Assembly (NCBI RefSeq): GCF_902713425.1
Contig: NC_081223.1
Coordinates: 1,144,501 to 1,208,500, forward strand
From: Acipenser ruthenus
Lineage: Eukaryota; Chordata; Actinopteri; Acipenseriformes; Acipenseridae
Direction of reading: 5' to 3'
DNA length: 64,000 nucleotides
Shown here: piece after piece, positions 1 to 10,422 of the stretch
How the letters are laid out: the number at the start of each line of letters is the position of its first letter
Position numbering within the stretch: position 1 is the first letter of the stretch
Notes under the pieces: generated by a model
The model's input: the letters and a program-made list of their open reading frames with translations, nothing else
Database searches by the model: none
Told to the model about the DNA's origin: nothing
Translations under genes and position numbers: made by a program

Positions 1-9
1 CACCAGTCA

Positions 10-82
10 GCCCGGCTAGCTCAGTCGGTAGAGGATGAGACTGTTAATCTCAGGGTCGTGGGTTCGAGCCCCACGTTGGGCG
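10..82 (+). tRNA. tRNA-Lys body with Asn-type GTT anticodon (unit 1)
   Basis: This is a 73-nt cloverleaf with acceptor GCCCGGC paired to GTTGGGC and discriminator G; the T-arm GGGTTCGAGCCCC is intact. The body is that of tRNA-Lys(CTT), but the anticodon loop reads CTGTTAA, so positions 34-36 are GTT instead of CTT. The D-stem reads GCTC/GAGG, which leaves a G-G mismatch at 10-25. A Pol III T-run follows at 86-90. It could be a charging chimera or a decaying gene; the other Lys copies in this window keep CTT. Confidence 0.85.
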
Positions 83-185
83 TCCTTTTTAAATACAAAT
101 TGAAGATGTTTCTTCGAGACAACGGAGCAATGTCTGATTCTGTTCACATTGTATACAGTATTGCAACAAAATTACTTATTGAATA

Positions 186-215
186 GAGGCGTGGGTTCAA
201 ATCCCACTTCTAACA
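186..215 (+). pseudogene. 3' remnant of tRNA-Leu (unit 1)
   Basis: The sequence GAGGCGTGGGTTCAAATCC followed by CACTTCTAACA is the variable-arm end, T-arm and acceptor 3' strand of tRNA-Leu(CAA). The 5' part is missing. The full gene of this type is at 63,613-63,723. The remnant recurs at the same place in units 2 and 3. Confidence 0.75.
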
Positions 216-1289
216 GTTCAATTTTACTTATTTTTAAAAAGAATAAATTTCTTTATTTTACTATTAAAGATTGTTTTAAGAAAATCAACAGCTGATACCA
301 AACTCTTGTCAGCACTCAATACCATTTTAATTTCCATTTTAAATCCGACTAAAATAGTGTTCCTAACGCAAATTGCATTTTTGTTGTAAACAGACTACTT
401 GTTAACGTCACTGAAAAATATTTTGTGTCCAAACATGTTATTTAACTTGATTGTTTTAATATGCCAAATAACATATTACTTTGAAAAACATCTCCGTCGG
501 CCACTAGATTGTGGTCTCAGGCTGGGATGCGGACCATTGAGAACAGTATAAACGATCTATTCCTAGACGTAGCTTACATGAGAAATGCCCTCGTTTAACA
601 TGCTAGGATGATCGACTTCGGCATTCTCCAACTGCTGTTTACATTTTCTAATACCTTATGAGGAAGAAAAATATTTTGTGTCCAAACATGTGTTATTTAA
701 TTTGATTGTTTTAATATTCCACATAACATATTACTTTGAAAAACATAATATATTTTTTTTAATACAGTCCTATTTGAGTATTTAAAATATGGTTATATTC
801 AAATGCCAGCAATGGTGTGTTAATTTAACGAAGCGCCTAACGCCGCTCGGAACGTTCGCATTTTTAAATTCTAACGGTCTCTGCTCAGCTGAGTGGAATG
901 TTCACGAGCCGGTTGCCTAGCAGCGTCTCCCCCTCCTTCTCTGCCCCGCCCTCTCGCCCTCTCTCGTTGCTCCAGCTAGGAGTTCAAATTTAGCTTCGTT
1001 ATAGTAGCGCAATTCTTTACTAACTTTTACAAATTAGCTTATTAGAAGCTTCGTGTTTTTAAAATGGTTCAGGTGCAGTCCGGGCAGACTGACTGCAGCA
1101 TCATTACAGTATACCGCACTGCGCTCAGCTTTGTGTGGCGGCTGATACACAAAATAATGAACGACTATTAAATAAATCACATCTATTGCTTTTTAATGCT
1201 AAATATGTATCTGGTATTCTAAGTATTATCTACAATTAATAATTCATCTCTATTCATATTCAGAATGTAATACAGTATTAAAACTATCA
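216..1289. other. Spacer of unit 1, no gene seen
   Basis: AT-rich spacer. It holds an internal direct repeat of about 78 bp (near 413-490 and 666-746), in which both copies begin AAAAATATTTTGTGTCCAAA and end TTTGAAAAACAT. A GC-richer stretch at about 830-1000 has a CT-rich run. I see no coding signal. Confidence 0.6.
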
Positions 1290-1335
1290 AACTGACTGGA
1301 AACATGGAACACATTAATTGCGATCGATTCGATAC

Positions 1336-1800
1336 CAATAGGATTACATAAGAGCTGTTGTGTATAGACAATGTCATAAACGCCGAAATGAACACGGACG
1401 GTCTTTATTAAGGGCTGACTCGTTTAGATGTTCGAGAGATCTAGGTGTACTGGACAAATCTACTGGATTTTTTCCAAATCGTAAGTGTACCGCCTGTGAT
1501 AATACATTTAAAACTAAGAAAATGCACAAGCCATACAACGAAAAAAAAGAGTACAGTATCTTACAAGTGATTGTGCTTCAACTCATGTCATTTATGTGAT
1601 TTCTTGTCCTAGCCATTTGCAATATGATGGTAAAACTACTAGACAGTTACAATTGCGCATTAATGAGCGAGCATAAAAGTTCAATTAGGAGAAAATATAT
1701 TCATCCACCACTCGCTAGACATTTTGTAGATGCCAAAAATTCCGTTTCAGATCTTAAATTCTGTGGCATACAAACATTTTCAAGATTGCAGTGGTGGTAA
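1336..1800 (+). mobile_element. Penelope-like element fragment (GIY-YIG end), unit 1
   Basis: Translated pieces resemble the C-terminal part of Penelope-like retroelement proteins: a Cys-rich segment containing FFPNRKCTACDNTFKTKK, then VIYVISCP, GKTTRQLQLRINE and PLARHFVDA, a pattern typical of the GIY-YIG nuclease region. The reading is broken in several places and only the last part of the element is present. The same fragment is in units 2 and 3, so the insertion predates the duplications. Family assignment is from motif memory. Confidence 0.55.
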
Positions 1801-2340
1801 TGTCACGGGTGACGAATGTGTTGATTATTATTTTATTCAGTATTATCACTTATGATTTTTGAATTTTAATTGGATTGGTTTTCCTTTTTTTGCACAGTTT
1901 GTTTATTTGAATTATTGTTTTATTTTTGAGCGTTAGATGCATTTTAATGTGTATTTGTTCACTTAACCATACGTCATCCACTCTCTGGTCCAGACCTCCT
2001 CCTAGGGCTCCTGTCCAGATGCCTGTTTGGGCAGCCCTCTCCATATGGTGCTGCGCTTCAGCTGAAGGCCTCAGGAGAGATCCTGATATCCTGACATAAA
2101 CCACGAACGCAAAGGTTCTTGTCAGTACCTCTTTTCAAATGTCTTCAATCACCAAGTTCCGCAGTCCTCCCAGAGTGAGTCCACGAAAAAAATAACAAAA
2201 CGAAACTGACACTGTCCGTGCACAAAAAAACCCCAGCCGCTCACTGTCTAATCTCGTCCTCTTTATTTTCGTTTACTTCCCTCGGCTTCTCCCTCTTTCC
2301 TATTCCGGTATCTCCTAGTTCCATGCTCCCAGTCTCTTAG
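1801..2340. other. Spacer upstream of the CIDE-N gene, no gene seen
   Basis: AT-rich to about 1960, then mixed composition with a pyrimidine-rich stretch at about 2270-2350. That stretch may be the 3' end of an intron or a promoter region of the CIDE-N gene. No coding signal is visible. Confidence 0.4.
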
Positions 2341-2366
2341 TTCCTCACCCTTTTTATACCTCAAAG

Positions 2367-5252
2367 CCCACCGTGGGTGTCTTCAAAGTGTGGGATCGGC
2401 AGCCTAAACAAAAAAAAAAATGGTCAGCGGAACATCCTTCAAAGAAGTTCTTGAAAAAGGTGAGTAGATAAAATGTTACTGATATAACTTTCTATAATTC
2501 CAAATAATCTTTTATAATCTTTCTGTATGGTTGCAATGGGTGGACGGGTGGTGTAATTAACTACATTCCACTTATATTTTACAGTCTGTTATAGAAATTT
2601 TAAGGCAGTGTTGGGATGATTCATTATTCTGTAGTTGAATTGGCTGGTGGCACAAAATGGAGCATGGATCTAACAACAGCTGAAAAGATTCAAAATAGAA
2701 TGAAAAAGTCAAATAGGTTGAATGGCTGTCTGTTGTTCTTGCCATTTCTTATTTTGTTATGTATAAATCTAAATGATCAATTATTGATAACCTTTTCAGG
2801 TTCACAAAAACTTGGCCTTCCAAAAAAGGGGCATATACTGGTCCTGGAAACTGACGGAACTGAGATTGATGATGACGAAATCTTATTGGAGATGCAATCA
2901 GAATCTTTAATAATACTGATGGAAGGAGAGAGCTGGATCCCACAGATACCCATAGAAGAACAAGTGAGCATAACATCAATTGAGCAGAAGTCTGATTCCG
3001 AAAAAATAAATGAAATCATATCCCTTGACTCCGCAGCATACATGGAATCTTTTGCAAATCGGAGTAAGTACCTGTTTATGTTTATTTTTTTCTTGTTGCT
3101 CATCAGTTTAATTTTGTTGCACATTATTAAGATTGCACTCTTTATCAATGAATGTCAGCCTCAGACTTAATTATTTTTTGTTTTGTATTATTATTTGTTA
3201 TTATACTCTACAGGATGTTCAACAGTGGATGACAGAACCCCTCTGCCTCCATTTTCTGACCTGGTGCATAGAAGTCTTCTGGCTGGCAATTCAAGAGGGA
3301 TATGGCATAAAATGGTTGCTGAAGCATCTAATTATTACCTGGCTAATTATCCCAGCCTAAGTGACAGGCCATTGGAAAAAAGCTGTATAGCAAATACCCA
3401 TGCATTAAGCATGAAGGGAATGAACCGTGGGTAAGATGGAATTCAAGTATGCAAAACAATACATTGGGAATTGAAGCTTGCCATTTCTTTCTGAAACTTG
3501 ATGTATTTATTCACAATTATTGTTTTCACCTCTTGTTCTTTTGTAGTCCTTATTTTCTAAGTGCCTCAGTCAGAAGATGAGGCACATGAGGTGGTCTTTA
3601 AAAAGGAAAAACCTGCCCATTGACTCCAGTTCGGCACCAATTATGGCAAAGAAAGCCCAGGTACCTACCATACAGAGGCCTGAAGAACGGCCCGATGAAG
3701 AATACGACCGCCATGTCGAAGAATTAAGAAAAGAATTTGACAAAAATAAGCCTGATGACAATCACATAGACATTCTTCTTAAAGAAACGTTTGGCAATCG
3801 TCGATTGTGGCTGACCACTCTTCCAGCTGGAAGAATTAAACCAATTGTTGAAGTTTACCCTTGTTTTGAATGGGGAAAATTTGTAAGTATCTGTTTATTT
3901 ACTCATGTTATTGTAAAGATATAGAGGGCATACTACAATTCACCTGCTTACAGTTAACTGCATTATTATTTTCCTTCTACAGTCTCATCAAACAGTCAAT
4001 ATTACTGATCACTAAAATAAAATTAAAATTGTGGTTGTGAATGTTGGATTAAAGGTTGCGATTTGCTTTAATCCAATCCAAGTACAGTTATTATGATGAT
4101 GATATACAGAAACTCATTTTGTGACATTTATTTTACTTTATTTTTTATTCATTTTAAGTAAATATTTATTTTTAATGTAATGTCAACCATTTTCTAAAAC
4201 TGTTATCTGACAGCATAGGTCCTGGGTTTATAAATTCTAGTTCAACATTCCTGCGTTGGAGGTATTTATTTATTTATTTTTTTTTTTTTTTCAACTTCAT
4301 ACTTGTGCATGTGTTTTTCTATTAGGTAATGGGTGAATTTGCAATGGTCCTTGGAAGTACATGATTTGAAACATTGTGCAAAAGGGCTGAACAGGTTAGG
4401 ACGGTCTCTGAGTTACTGATTGGATCCAAGAAAGAGGTGAGGAAATAAACGATCACAAAACACATTGTATTCTTGTGAATGACTTGTGGCTTTGCCAGCT
4501 GGAAACGCACGAAGGTAACAAACAAAAAGAACAACAAACCTCCTCCCTCTCCCCCTTCACACCCCGCCACTGTACAAAGCAATTACTTATACAAAGGTCA
4601 TTACCCCCACCCCTGTAATTCAGCTCATTGAAGAAAAAACTAAATTTGATGAAGGAAAGGGGAAAAAGTCAGTTTCGGTCATCACTGTATATGAGGTAAT
4701 TATACTAAATAACATTAATCAAAATGTTTGGGAGTGGGGGGGCACCCATTGACTCGGCTTCAAACAAGATGTCATCTTACTGTCATTCAAGCATAATTAT
4801 ATTGACTTATATAATGCTAACAATTGACACAGTAAATTTAAAATTAAATTAAATGTATCTAACAAAGTACAATAAAAATGTTATATTTTATATATTTATA
4901 TTATTTTGTCATCATTTCATTCTGTTATATTTTTCAGGATATATCTACAAGTGAACTTGACAAGTACCTGAAAACCACACAAGAAGAACCACCACATCTT
5001 GTTCTTTGTGTTGCAAAGAACACCCTCCAGGAAGCTGTAATAGTAGGAGATACTGTTGCGATATTTTGCCAAGCAAAAACTGTATTAGATGCTGTGCTTG
5101 TTCTCCTGGGAATGTACTATGCCTTCCACCTGCAGTACCCCAAAGTTTATTCGCAGGTGCTTGGATTCCTGCAGCAATATATATTGGGAGACCCATTTAC
5201 TGGATGCAAATCCCATGAATACAGATTTTTTGCAAAAGGGTTCAATGATTAA
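2367..5252 (+). pseudogene. CIDE-N-domain multi-exon gene, broken copy 1
   Basis: Exons readable by splice sites and phase: up to 2459, 2800-3063, 3214-3430, 3570-3882, 4326-4436 and 4938-5252 (stop TAA). The N-terminal exons encode a CIDE-N (CAD) domain: VFKVWDRQPKQ, then SFKEVLEK, spliced to SQKLGLPKKGHILVLETDGT and DDDEILLEM. CIDE-N domains mediate oligomerisation in DFF/CIDE proteins. Later exons (WSLKRKN; LLKETFGNRRLWL; YPKVYSQVLGFLQQYIL) resemble the C-terminal region of multicopy fish proteins often labelled SAMD3-like; that part is uncertain. Breaks: an 11-A run at 2410-2420 puts the first CIDE-N part one base out of frame, exon 4326-4436 has an internal TGA, and about 34 bp holding the next exon's acceptor and start (present at 13,236-13,270 in copy 2) is deleted. 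No start Met is visible; an upstream exon may be missing. Confidence 0.7.
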
Positions 5253-5850
5253 ATTAGTGAATTACAACAATAACATTCTTACATAATTGTAAATATCTGT
5301 AAACAAATTAAATAATTATTTGTTAAAACTGAATTTCATGATAAGGTAGTATGTTTTTATTGTCTATTTAAATAATTTATTTGAGGGAGTGGACATATAC
5401 AGTATTCTATTTGATGTTTTAAATACAATCATATATATTGTAGCGATCTCGGTTCCCGCAGGCAGGCGCATCACACAGGGCAAGGCAATCCACACACAGC
5501 CAGAGGGCAGGCGCGAACCCGGGGCTTCTTGCACTAAAGCATAGCGCCGATACCGCTGTACAAAAGAGCCGGCTCCTTTGCAAGGAGCGTATATCGGGCT
5601 CATGTCTCTGTGTGTGATTACGTCACCTACCAGCCCTATTGCTGCCTTCCACCATGCACGCTACAATATGTATATAGGTGTAACAGATTTTATTCTTCAA
5701 ATTGTAAATATTTATTACAATTCAAATACTTGTTACTATTGCAATAGATTTTTTGTTTAAAAAAGTTTTTGGCTTAACTTTGAAATATGCCATAAATAAA
5801 AGTAAGTGGTTTAATTTGTGTCTTTTTGTATTGTAAAAATAAGAAAGCAT
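5253..5850. other. 3' flank of CIDE-N copy 1
   Basis: AT-rich flank interrupted by the 227-bp inserted element at 5439-5665. No other feature is visible apart from possible AATAAA-like polyadenylation signals. Confidence 0.5.
5439..5665 (-). mobile_element. 227-bp insertion with TGTAGCG terminal inverted repeats
   Basis: The insert starts TGTAGCG and ends CGCTACA, and is flanked by ATAT on both sides. Unit 2 has the empty site near 14,092 (AATCTATATATGTATAT), so the insertion came after the duplication. On the minus strand it contains a tRNA-like stretch with GCGGTATCGGCGCTATG and a B-box-like GGGTTCGCGCC. It could be a short non-autonomous DNA element or a SINE-like or LTR-derived piece; the family is not recognised. 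Confidence 0.6.
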
Positions 5851-5854
5851 TTAC

Positions 5855-6008
5855 GTGTTTAGATCTTAAACACCTGTAGATTTGTAAACGTGTTCAGGTG
5901 TTTAAAAAGTGTTAGAGCGAATAAACATGTTCACGTGTTTATTACTTAAACACCTTAACGCGTTTATATTCTAAACATGTTTATAAAGTAAACGCCTTGA
6001 CGCGTTTA
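5855..6008. repeat. Cluster of imperfect 20-bp palindromes (unit 1)
   Basis: Four 20-bp imperfect palindromes of the form TAAAC-N10-GTTTA lie at 5885-5904, 5922-5941, 5947-5966 and 5989-6008, with a 12-bp TAAACATGTTTA at 5972-5983 and a related GTGTTTAGATCTTAAACAC at 5855-5873. Their cores vary (TGTTCAGG, TGTTCACG, CCTTAACG, CCTTGACG) while the arms are kept. The function is unknown. Confidence 0.8.
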
Positions 6009-6104
6009 AAAAGTGTTACAGATAAGTGTTTATGAATGTTCCAAACTTACACATGGTTTTAGAGTGTAGCTACTGTTGCATGTAAATGAGTTTGATAATT
6101 ACAT

Positions 6105-6176
6105 TCCCATATGGTCTAGCGGTTAGGATTCCTGGTTTTCACCCAGGCGGCCCGGGTTCGACTCCCGGTATGGGAA
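6105..6176 (+). tRNA. tRNA-Glu(TTC), unit 1
   Basis: Intact 72-nt cloverleaf: acceptor TCCCATA/TATGGGA, discriminator A, anticodon loop TTTTCAC (TTC), T-arm CCGGGTTCGACTCCCGG. T-rich termination signals follow at about 6180-6188. Confidence 0.95.
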
Positions 6177-6598
6177 CGTCTTTGTTTTTGTCATTTTGTT
6201 ACAGAACTGTGGTCATGTGTAATGTGTTTTCATTATGATAATAAAGCTACAGTTATAAAATAAAAAAGAATTTAAAAAAAACTACAGTTACTTGAGGTAT
6301 ATATATATATATATAATTTACAGAATGGTACAAATGTATTTGACTCTATTCACATTCCCATCGCAGTTTGTTTTTAGATTATATTAGTCCCTGGTCAAGA
6401 CAAAGTCTCTCAGGGGTTGGCTTATCATTAGATTGCCGATGTAAGGTCTCTGGTCCCATCGTATAAGCAAGATAGTTTATTCACAAATAAATACATACAC
6501 TTTTATTTATGTTTCTGTTGGTAAATTAACACATTATCGCATGCTTTCATGTCACGCTGCGCACTCTAACATTGCATCACAAGCAAACACTACACCAG
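6177..6598. other. Spacer between tRNA-Glu and tRNA-Trp, no gene seen
   Basis: Contains a short TA repeat at about 6299-6314 and a stretch (CAGAACTGTGGTCATGTGTA, about 6203-6254) that recurs after tRNA-Asn at about 8470. No coding signal is visible. Confidence 0.5.
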
Positions 6599-6670
6599 GA
6601 CTTCGTGGCGCAACGGTAGCGCGTCTGACTCCAGATCAGAAGGTTGCGTGTTCAAATCACGTCGAGGTCA
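6599..6670 (+). tRNA. tRNA-Trp(CCA), unit 1
   Basis: 72-nt cloverleaf: acceptor GACTTCG/CGAGGTC with one G-T wobble, discriminator A, anticodon CCA in TGACTCCAGATCA, T-arm CGTGTTCAAATCACG. It matches the vertebrate tRNA-Trp pattern closely and looks functional. Confidence 0.95.
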
Positions 6671-7933
6671 AAGCCGTCTTTATTTCTATTCCACTCTATT
6701 TCATTTTTTTTAACGTGTTTGAATTTGAATGTTTCCGTACATTTATTTATACAATTTAGCCCACACAACATATTGATTATATAGCGACAAACAAATGACT
6801 TCCTGGGGGGGCAGTTCAGTTTCAATCAAGTTCCAGTCTCTCTGCCATTATCTTGCGCTGCTGTGTTTGGTCAGGTAAAAAGGGCGTGACCAGAGCGTTA
6901 TGGGCAATCCCGTTAGGTAGCTTGCATGTCAATCTCTCCTTCTTTTCTATTTATATACCCAGCACTGCTTCCGCCCTTCGTCTGTGTTTGTTTCTATTCT
7001 TTTCATTCAGCTTTTGTATTTTTCTGCAGGAGCTCCAACGTTAGTCTTTTCTGCTCCCTCCAGTCTCCAGCGCAGCTACAGCGCCGTTCAAAGCGCAGCG
7101 TCATTCTCAGCTTGCTCTGCGTTTTCATCAGAAAGACTGTTCTGACGTCACCGCTGCACTGCAACTCTTTCACACCGGCGCCTCACAGACCATGGTTACC
7201 ACGGCAACGCCTCATCTCGTGAGCAGTGGGAACAATAGTATTGTGGTTTACTACATAATATCCCACCCATCGTTGGTGTTCAAACAAAGCAGAGTGTTAC
7301 ATTGGGAAAGGGCCGTACCTGTCAGTAAGTATTTTAAATTCATTTGGGAAGGTTTAAGATTGTGAAGAAGTTTAAATATCCTGCGTATTTGCGCATTGGG
7401 AACTTTGCATAATGACGTTTTTATTAATGCCACTTTCTTACGGACAGTAGTCAGGGTGATGATACAAGACCAGAGCCAATAAACCTGTTATTTGCTTGTC
7501 CTTTCACTACCATATTCTATCGTGCTTGCTCAGAATACGCGTGAATCCTGAAAACATCTTGTTAATATTTAAACAAAGCCAGCAGTCACTTTATTGATCA
7601 CCCTGTGGATTGGAATACAGATGATTGTGTTAAAGATGTTAATAGACTTTCAATGTACACGTTTTAGAGCTAAGCGTTTGTTGAGGCAGTTCAAGCGCTG
7701 CACTTTCAGGCAGCCAGTTCCAGTGTTTGCCTTTTGGACTTACTCTGGAAGGAATACAAAAAAAAAAAAAAAATTTGTTGAGAACCGCATTTGGGAGAAA
7801 ACTTAACAGTTTCGAAACACATTTGTAAAGGCATCGGATTCTATTATGGTGTTGCCGAGCTGTTGAACGTTTCTCATTACAGGTTTACTGGATTGCCAAA
7901 AAGAATGCTATCTCGAAACATCAGTCTTGTCAA
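6671..7933. other. Promoter-like GC-richer block and spacer, unit 1
   Basis: About 6,800-7,220 is shared with 15,770-16,290 and 23,870-24,285, where it precedes tyrosine-recombinase-like remnants. It carries TTTATATACCCAGCAC, a TATA-like core at about 6948, so it may be the promoter or terminal-repeat end of that element. From 7,216 to 7,850 the sequence is unique to unit 1. No gene is seen. Confidence 0.4.
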
Positions 7934-8006
7934 GCCGAAATAGCTCAGTTGGGAGAGCGTAAGACTGAAGATCTAAAGGTCCCTGGTTCGATCCCGGGTT
8001 TTGGCA
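7934..8006 (+). tRNA. tRNA-Phe(GAA), unit 1
   Basis: 73-nt cloverleaf: acceptor GCCGAAA/TTTTGGC with one G-T pair, discriminator A, anticodon GAA, T-arm CCTGGTTCGATCCCGGG. The anticodon stem reads TAAGA/TCTAA, which leaves one mismatch (A opposite A) relative to the unit 3 neighbour. TTTTG at 8024-8028 may serve as terminator. Confidence 0.9.
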
Positions 8007-8141
8007 AACAGCAAGGCGATATTTGTTTTGTATTATTTTGAACTAAAAAAAGAGAGCACATTTATTCTTCAGCGTAATTGGATGAAATAACAGCGTATCA
8101 GAGTGCCATTATCTAATGTGATTAAAAAATGCAAAAAGCAT

Positions 8142-8148
8142 CGTCCCT

Positions 8149-8209
<61 letters not shown>

Positions 8210-8215
8210 AGAGAC
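8142..8215 (-). tRNA. tRNA-Asn(GTT), unit 1, opposing strand
   Basis: 74-nt cloverleaf on the minus strand: acceptor GTCTCTG/CAGGGAC, discriminator G, anticodon loop CTGTTAA (GTT), T-arm GGTGGTTCAAGCCCACC. Minus-strand T-runs follow at once (8135-8139, 8125-8130). It converges on tRNA-Phe 135 bp away. Confidence 0.95.
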
Positions 8216-8588
8216 CAACCTATTAAGCCGCCAAAGCATACGGCAGTGATTAGCAAGGCGAGATGCTGCTGAAAGTGATCGAGGGAGCAGAACTCAGCAG
8301 AACCTGAGATCACATCTAAGATGAAAGCAAGACGGGGCAGGAAAGTCTATGTAATCAATTATGGCAGCACAGCATGTGTCTTTTTTGTTAGATAACACCC
8401 TGGGAGACAACAGAGCAGTGTGTGTAAATAGCTACAATGGAAACCATATACTTACGACTTAATTTTGATACAGAACTGTGGTCATGTGTAATCTGTTTTC
8501 ATTATGATAATAAAGCTACAGTTCAGTGGATTATATTTGGAATCTTTGGTTCTGTCATTCAGTATATTCTCAAATAAGATGACAAATT

Positions 8589-8610
8589 AATAGCTCAGTT
8601 GGTTACAGTG
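8589..8610 (+). pseudogene. 5' tRNA remnant (A-box arm) before tRNA-Lys
   Basis: TAGCTCAGTTGGTTACAGTG resembles the D-arm/A-box end of a tRNA such as tRNA-Ile with no remaining 3' half. The same remnant precedes the Lys genes at 18,590 and 21,293. Confidence 0.5.
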
Positions 8611-8630
8611 AAAGAAAGGAGCACCAGTCA

Positions 8631-8703
8631 GCCCGGCTAGCTCAGTCGGTAGAGGATGAGACTCTTAATCTCAGGGTCGTGGGTTCGAGCCCCACCTTGG
8701 GCG
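8631..8703 (+). tRNA. tRNA-Lys(CTT), unit 2
   Basis: 73 nt; anticodon CTT in CTCTTAA; T-arm intact. It shares the GAGG D-stem mismatch of the unit 1 copy, and its acceptor 3' strand reads CTTGGGC, giving a C-C mismatch at pair 7. T-run at 8707-8710. Possibly weakened. Confidence 0.88.
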
Positions 8704-8806
8704 TCCTTTTTAAATACAAATTGAAGATGTTTCTTCGAGACAACGGAGCAATGTCTGATTCTGTTCACATTGTATACAGTATTGCAACAAAATTACTTAT
8801 TGAATA

Positions 8807-8836
8807 GAGGCGTGGGTTCAAATCCCACTTCTAACA
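8807..8836 (+). pseudogene. 3' remnant of tRNA-Leu (unit 2)
   Basis: Same truncated tRNA-Leu 3' end as at 186-215, identical by eye. Confidence 0.72.
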
Positions 8837-9957
8837 GTTCAATTTTACTTATTTTTAAAAAGAATAAATTTCTTTATTTTACTATTAAAGATTGTTTTAA
8901 GAAAATCAACAGCTGATACCAAACTCTTGTCAGCACTCAATACCATTTTAATTTCCATTTTAAATCCGACTAAAATAGTGTTCCTAACGCAAATTGCATT
9001 TTTGTTGTAAACAGACTACTTGTTAACGTCACTGAAAAATATTTTGTGTCCAAACATGTTATTTAACTTGATTGTTTTAATATGCCAAATAACATATTAC
9101 TTTGAAAAACATCTCCGTCGGCCACTAGATTGTGGTCTCAGGCTGGGATGCGGACCATTGAGAACAGTATAAACGATCTATTCCTAGACGTAGCTTACAT
9201 GAGAAATGCCCTCGTTTAACATGCTAGGATGATCGACTTCGGCATTCTCCAACTGCTGTTTACATTTTCTAATACCTTATGAGGAAGAAAAATATTTTGT
9301 GTCCAAACATGTGTTATTTAATTTGATTGTTTTAATATTCCACATAACATATTACTTTGAAAAACATAATATATATTTTTTTAATACAGTCCTATTTGAG
9401 TATTTAAAATATGGTTATATTCAAATGCCAGCAATGGTGTGTTAATTTAACGAAGCGCCTAACGCCGCTCGGAACGTTCGCATTTTTAAATTCTAACGGT
9501 CTCTGCTCAGCTGAGTGGAATGTTCACGAGCCGGTTGCCTAGCAGCGTCTCCCCCTCCTTCTCTGCCCCGCCCTCTCGCCCTCTCTCGTTGCTCCAGCTA
9601 GGAGTTCAAATTTAGCTTCGTTATAGTAGCGCAATTCTTTACTAACTTTTACAAATTAGCTTATTAGAAGCTTCGTGTTTTTAAAATGGTTCAGGTGCAG
9701 TCCGGGCAGACTGACTGCAGCATCATTACAGTATACCGCACTGCGCTCAGCTTTGTGTGGCGGCTGATACACAAAATAATGAACGACTATTAAATAAATC
9801 ACATCTATTGCTTTTTAATGCTAAATATGTATCTGGTATTCTAAGTATTATCTACAATTAATAATTCAGCTCTATTCATATTCAGAATGTAATACAGTAT
9901 TAAAACTATCAAACTGACTGGAAACATGGAACACATTAATTGCGATCGATTCAATAC
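8837..9957. other. Spacer of unit 2, no gene seen
   Basis: Counterpart of 216-1335, with the same internal 78-bp direct repeat and CT-rich run. The only length change I noticed is the T/A run near 9370. Confidence 0.55.
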
Positions 9958-10422
9958 CAATAGGATTACATAAGAGCTGTTGTGTATAGACAATGTCATA
10001 AACGCCGAAATGAACACGGACGGTCTTTATTAAGGGCTGACTCGTTTAGATGTTCGAGAGATCTAGGTGTACTGGACAAATCTACTGGATTTTTTCCAAA
10101 TCGTAAGTGTACCGCCTGTGATAATACATTTAAAACTAAGAAAATGCACAAGCCATACAACGAAAAAAAAGAGTACAGTATCTTACAAGTGATTGTGCTT
10201 CAACTCATGTCATTTATGTGATTTCTTGTCCTAGCCATTTGCAATATGATGGTAAAACTACTAGACAGTTACAATTGCGCATTAATGAGCGAGCATAAAA
10301 GTTCAATTAGGAGAAAATATATTCATCCACCACTCGCTAGACATTTTGTAGATGCCAAAAATTCCGTTTCAGATCTTAAATTCTGTGGCATACAAACATT
10401 TTCAAGATTGCAGTGGTGGTAA
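9958..10422 (+). mobile_element. Penelope-like element fragment, unit 2
   Basis: Near-identical copy of 1336-1800, with the same motifs and the same broken state. It was carried here by the segmental duplication and is not a separate insertion. Confidence 0.55.

Larger units (their letters stand above)
1..8621. repeat. tRNA-array unit 1 (large tandem duplication)
   Basis: This block carries tRNA-Lys, a Penelope-like fragment, a broken CIDE-N gene, tRNA-Glu, tRNA-Trp, tRNA-Phe and an opposing tRNA-Asn. The sequence starting at base 1 restarts at 8622 with only scattered substitutions and indels over the first 5 kb, so units 1 and 2 arose by a recent tandem duplication. Unit 1 ends with Phe and Asn; the matching Phe/Asn stretch for the next unit appears only at about 20,480, so the array was later permuted by insertions and rearrangements. 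Confidence 0.9.

Noticed and set aside
4326-4436. TGA in the CIDE-N gene exon as a selenocysteine codon
   Set aside because: No SECIS-like element was noticed downstream, and both copies carry other damage, so a nonsense change is simpler.
8122-8313. 63-codon minus-strand frame containing NRLARSAVNRKVGGSSPP
   Set aside because: It is the translation of the tRNA-Asn gene at 8142-8215; the 20,787 frame is the same artefact.
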